DNA of 64,000 nucleotides from Hafnia psychrotolerans (GTDB lineage: Bacteria > Pseudomonadota > Gammaproteobacteria > Enterobacterales > Enterobacteriaceae), in NCBI RefSeq assembly GCF_014639435.1, contig NZ_BMFZ01000004.1, positions 1 through 64,000 of the forward strand. The letters run 5' to 3'. Positions 61,391-64,000 of the stretch are shown in pieces. Below the pieces are notes generated by a model. That model had not been told where the DNA came from, made no database searches, and worked only from the letters and a program-made list of their open reading frames with translations. Numbering within the stretch: position 1 is the first letter of the stretch; the number at the start of each line of letters is the position of its first letter. A program made the translations under genes and the position numbers.

Positions 61391-62859
61391 GCTATAACCA
61401 ACCACAAATGGCATTCAACGGCCAATACATCGCGGGTCAATGGCGGTCAGGTAATGCTGGGACCGTGCTGCAAGATTACAATCCTTATAACCAGTCGCTT
61501 TTAACCGAGATAGCCCAAGCTAACAGTGCTGACTTGGACCAGGCATTTCGTTCGGCCGCAGCGGTACAACGAGAATGGGCCAGAGCGCTGCCTAGTGAGC
61601 GATCAGAGGTTTTCTATCGAGCAGTTCAAATCATAGATGCACGCCATGACGAGATCGTCGACTGGTTAATCGCTGAGTCCGGGAGCGTTAGGATTAAGGC
61701 GGAAATGGAGTGGCAAGCTGTCCGCGCCACCACGCTCGCCGCAGCAACGATGCCTTCACGCGTCGCCGGACGGATCCTGCCAATCGACGTGGCAGGTAAG
61801 GAAAGTCGGGTATATCGCACCCCTTTGGGTGTGGTCGGCGTGATCAGTCCCTGGAACTGGCCGATGCACCTTTCTAATCGCTCGATCGCTCCTGCATTAG
61901 CGCTGGGAAACGGCGTGGTCGTTAAGCCCGCCGAAGATACGCCGGTTACCGGTGGATTATTGCTGGCCAGCATATATGAGCAAGCCGGCCTCCCGCCAGG
62001 TCTGCTGAATGTTGTGATCGGCGAAATCAGCGAAGTGGGCGACGCCTTTACCCTGCATCCCATCCCAAAATTTATCTCCTTTACGGGATCGACTCGCGTT
62101 GGGCGGCATATCGGCCAGCTTGCAGTAACCGGCCCCACACTCAAACGTGTCGGCCTTGAACTCGGTGGCAATGCTCCGTTTGTGGTGCTTGACGATGCGG
62201 ATCTGGAACGTTCTGTGAATGCAGCCATCGTCGCCCGCTTCCTTCATCAGGGGCAAATATGCATGAGCAGCAACAGAATTATCGTTGACGCCAAGCTCTA
62301 TGACCGTTTTGTCGAAGCCTTTGTTGAACGTGCACGCGGTCTTAAGGTGGGTGATCCAAACCTATCGGATACGGTCATAGGGCCGCTGATCAACATCAAG
62401 CAGCTAAAGGCGGCGGTTGAGCGAATTGATGCTGCCCGTGCCGAAGGCATCAATTTGATTTTAGGTGGGGAACCGAAGGGTCAGGTACTGCCGCCGCATG
62501 TCTTCATCGACGTTGCCAACGACTCCCCCCTTGCGCAAACAGAACAATTCGCGCCGATAGCCCCCTTAATTCGTGCTGAAGATGAAGCTGATGCATTGCG
62601 GTTAGCCAACGCGACTGATTTCGGCCTATCAAGTGCCGTATTTAGTGGTGATGAGGCGCGCGGAGTTCGCTTTGCACAAAAAATCGAGGCTGGCATGACC
62701 CACGTTAATGATATCTCCATCAATGATGACCCCAGCAATATGTTTGGAGGAGAGAAAAACAGCGGCATTGGCCGTTTCAATAGTGATTGGATTATCGCTG
62801 AACTTACCACCGATCACTGGATCACGGTGCAAGAGGAACCACGCACGTATCCATTTTAA
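61387..62859 (+). CDS. aldehyde dehydrogenase (vanillin/benzaldehyde dehydrogenase-like)
   Basis: NAD(P)-dependent oxidation of an aldehyde to an acid. It has 490 residues. Catalytic Cys292 in QGQICMSS, general base Glu258 in LELGGNAP, Asn157 in SPWNWP and cofactor Lys180 in VVKPAED are all in place. The sequence style ([28 protein letters not shown]) resembles benzaldehyde and vanillin dehydrogenases. Coupled to the efflux gene upstream and followed 46 nt later by the oxygenase, so an aromatic aldehyde made by that oxygenase is the likely substrate. Confidence 0.88.
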   Translation: MSYNQPQMAFNGQYIAGQWRSGNAGTVLQDYNPYNQSLLTEIAQANSADLDQAFRSAAAVQREWARALPSERSEVFYRAVQIIDARHDEIVDWLIAESGSVRIKAEMEWQAVRATTLAAATMPSRVAGRILPIDVAGKESRVYRTPLGVVGVISPWNWPMHLSNRSIAPALALGNGVVVKPAEDTPVTGGLLLASIYEQAGLPPGLLNVVIGEISEVGDAFTLHPIPKFISFTGSTRVGRHIGQLAVTGPTLKRVGLELGGNAPFVVLDDADLERSVNAAIVARFLHQGQICMSSNRIIVDAKLYDRFVEAFVERARGLKVGDPNLSDTVIGPLINIKQLKAAVERIDAARAEGINLILGGEPKGQVLPPHVFIDVANDSPLAQTEQFAPIAPLIRAEDEADALRLANATDFGLSSAVFSGDEARGVRFAQKIEAGMTHVNDISINDDPSNMFGGEKNSGIGRFNSDWIIAELTTDHWITVQEEPRTYPF

Positions 62860-62905
62860 GCATGAAACAGCTTGCGACTTCCACACCCCATGAGGAGCAG
62901 TAGCC

Positions 62906-64000
62906 ATGAATAAATCTTTTCCCAACACGCCTGAATTTAGCGGGCTATACAAACCCAGCCGTATCGAAGCGAATGTGATCGATCTGGAAATTGAAGGGAC
63001 AGTGCCTCCGGAGATCAATGGGATCTTCTATCAGGTCTCTCCCGACCCACAGTATCCGCCGATGTTAGGCAAGGACATTTTCTTCAATGGTGATGGTCTG
63101 GTCAGTGCATTCCACTTTGAGCAAGGCCGAGTGAACATACGACGTCGTTATGTCCAAACCGATCGTTTGAAGGCTCAGTACCGAGAGGGCCGATCCCTAA
63201 ACGGCATTTATCGCAACGTCTATACAAACGATCCGCTGGCGGCGGAAAATAACAACACCGCCAATACCACCGTGCTTTTCCACGGCGGTATCCTGCTGTC
63301 AATGAAGGAGGATGGTTTACCTTATGCGCTCGATCCTGAAACCCTTGAGACGAAGGGCGTCTGGGATTTCAATGGGCAAATCACATCAGCCACCTTTACC
63401 GCGCACCCGAAGATCGATCCCAGTAACGGTGACTTATTATGTTTCGCCTACGAGGCAAAAGGAGACGGAACGCCTGACATTGCGTACTACGAGATCGACT
63501 CTACGGGTAAGTTGAAAAAAGAAGTCTGGTTCAAGGCACCCTATGCAGCAATGATTCACGACTTTGCCGTCACCGAGCATCACGTCATTTTTCCAGTCAT
63601 CCCATTGACTGCCGATGTAGAACGGATGAAACAAGGTGGGCAACATTTCGAATGGCAACCGGATCTCCCGCAGTTGTTTGGTGTTCTGCCACGTAACGGT
63701 AACGCAGAGGATGTGCGCTGGTTCAAAGGGCCAAAGGATGGTTTCCAGGGCCATACTCTCAATTCTTACGAGGAAGGGAATAAGCTGTTCGTTGACATGC
63801 CGGTGACCTCCGGGAATGTCTTCTATTTCTTCCCACAAGCCGATGGTTTTGTGCCTTCACCAGAAACGCTGAGTTCACAACTGATGCGCTGGACCTTCGA
63901 CCTCAATTCTGCAAGCGATCAGGTAGAACCGATACCTCTCACAGAATTTCCTTGTGAGTTCCCTCGCTGTGACGAACGTTTCACTGGCAGACGTTACCGA
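62906..64000 (+). CDS. carotenoid-oxygenase / lignostilbene-dioxygenase family protein, 3' end beyond window
   Basis: Open from the ATG at 62906 (GAGGAG 8 nt upstream) to the window edge, 365 codons without a stop; the family is normally about 480-500 residues. Iron-binding histidines expected of the seven-bladed propeller are seen as His167 (FTAHPKID), His218 (MIHDFAVT) and His283 (QGHTLNSY); the fourth would lie outside. Members cleave carotenoids, stilbenes or isoeugenol-type phenylpropenes to aldehydes. Next to an aromatic aldehyde dehydrogenase and an aromatic acid pump, stilbene or phenylpropene cleavage is the better guess. Confidence 0.88.
   Translation, partial: MNKSFPNTPEFSGLYKPSRIEANVIDLEIEGTVPPEINGIFYQVSPDPQYPPMLGKDIFFNGDGLVSAFHFEQGRVNIRRRYVQTDRLKAQYREGRSLNGIYRNVYTNDPLAAENNNTANTTVLFHGGILLSMKEDGLPYALDPETLETKGVWDFNGQITSATFTAHPKIDPSNGDLLCFAYEAKGDGTPDIAYYEIDSTGKLKKEVWFKAPYAAMIHDFAVTEHHVIFPVIPLTADVERMKQGGQHFEWQPDLPQLFGVLPRNGNAEDVRWFKGPKDGFQGHTLNSYEEGNKLFVDMPVTSGNVFYFFPQADGFVPSPETLSSQLMRWTFDLNSASDQVEPIPLTEFPCEFPRCDERFTGRRYR

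Overview
The window is chromosomal DNA from a gammaproteobacterium of the order Enterobacterales. The block fbaA-pgk-epd-tktA-loiP-speB-speA-metK-galP-sprT-endA-rsmE-gshB-yqgE-ruvX-yggR-yggS-proC-yggT-yggU-rdgB-hemW-yggN-glsB-yggL-trmB-mutY-yggX-mltC-ornithine decarboxylase-tRNA-Phe matches the conserved 63-67 min region of Escherichia coli in order. The accessory genes (beta-glucoside PTS, a probable stilbene/phenylpropanoid cleavage cluster) suggest a plant-associated member such as Pectobacteriaceae (Pectobacterium/Brenneria-like). The genus is an inference from content, not a database match.

Layout. 1-1.2 kb: lacI and, at the very edge, a lac-type promoter-operator pointing out of the window, so lacZ probably lies just to the left. 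1.3-33 kb: conserved housekeeping genes for central carbon metabolism, polyamine synthesis, S-adenosylmethionine, glutathione, DNA repair, heme chaperone and cell wall turnover. Recognisable regulatory sites include a Cra-like site at epd, MetJ boxes at metK and a GalR box plus CRP-like site at galP. 33.5 kb: tRNA-Phe with a strong promoter, after which gene order becomes accessory.

33.8-43.5 kb is a decayed island: a headless tyrosine integrase, a deletion derivative of an IS3-family element, hmp with an intact NsrR-type operator, a wrecked NsrR-like gene, an IS3-type OrfA relic, then the complete nitric oxide module norR/norVW with three NorR enhancer sites and a sigma54 promoter, a long-form tehB, and IS5- and IS3-family relics. 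44-51.7 kb holds a LysR regulator with a complete carbohydrate/glycerol-phosphate-type ABC importer interleaved with a PHP-domain metallohydrolase and a HAD phosphatase. This looks like an import-and-hydrolyse system of unknown substrate. 51.7-52 kb is a scar made of an IS903-type end fused to an internally deleted 5' fragment of the FUSC gene found at 59.6 kb.

52-58.6 kb is a beta-glucoside PTS operon (IIC, 6-phospho-beta-glucosidase, IIB, IIA) with a LicR-type activator, and a secreted tyrosine phosphatase as its last gene. 58.8-64 kb is a TetR-controlled divergent cluster: FUSC-type efflux pump, aldehyde dehydrogenase and a carotenoid-oxygenase/lignostilbene-dioxygenase family enzyme that runs off the right edge. 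The three enzymes make a plausible route: cleavage of a stilbene or isoeugenol-like plant compound to an aromatic aldehyde, oxidation to the acid, and export of the acid.
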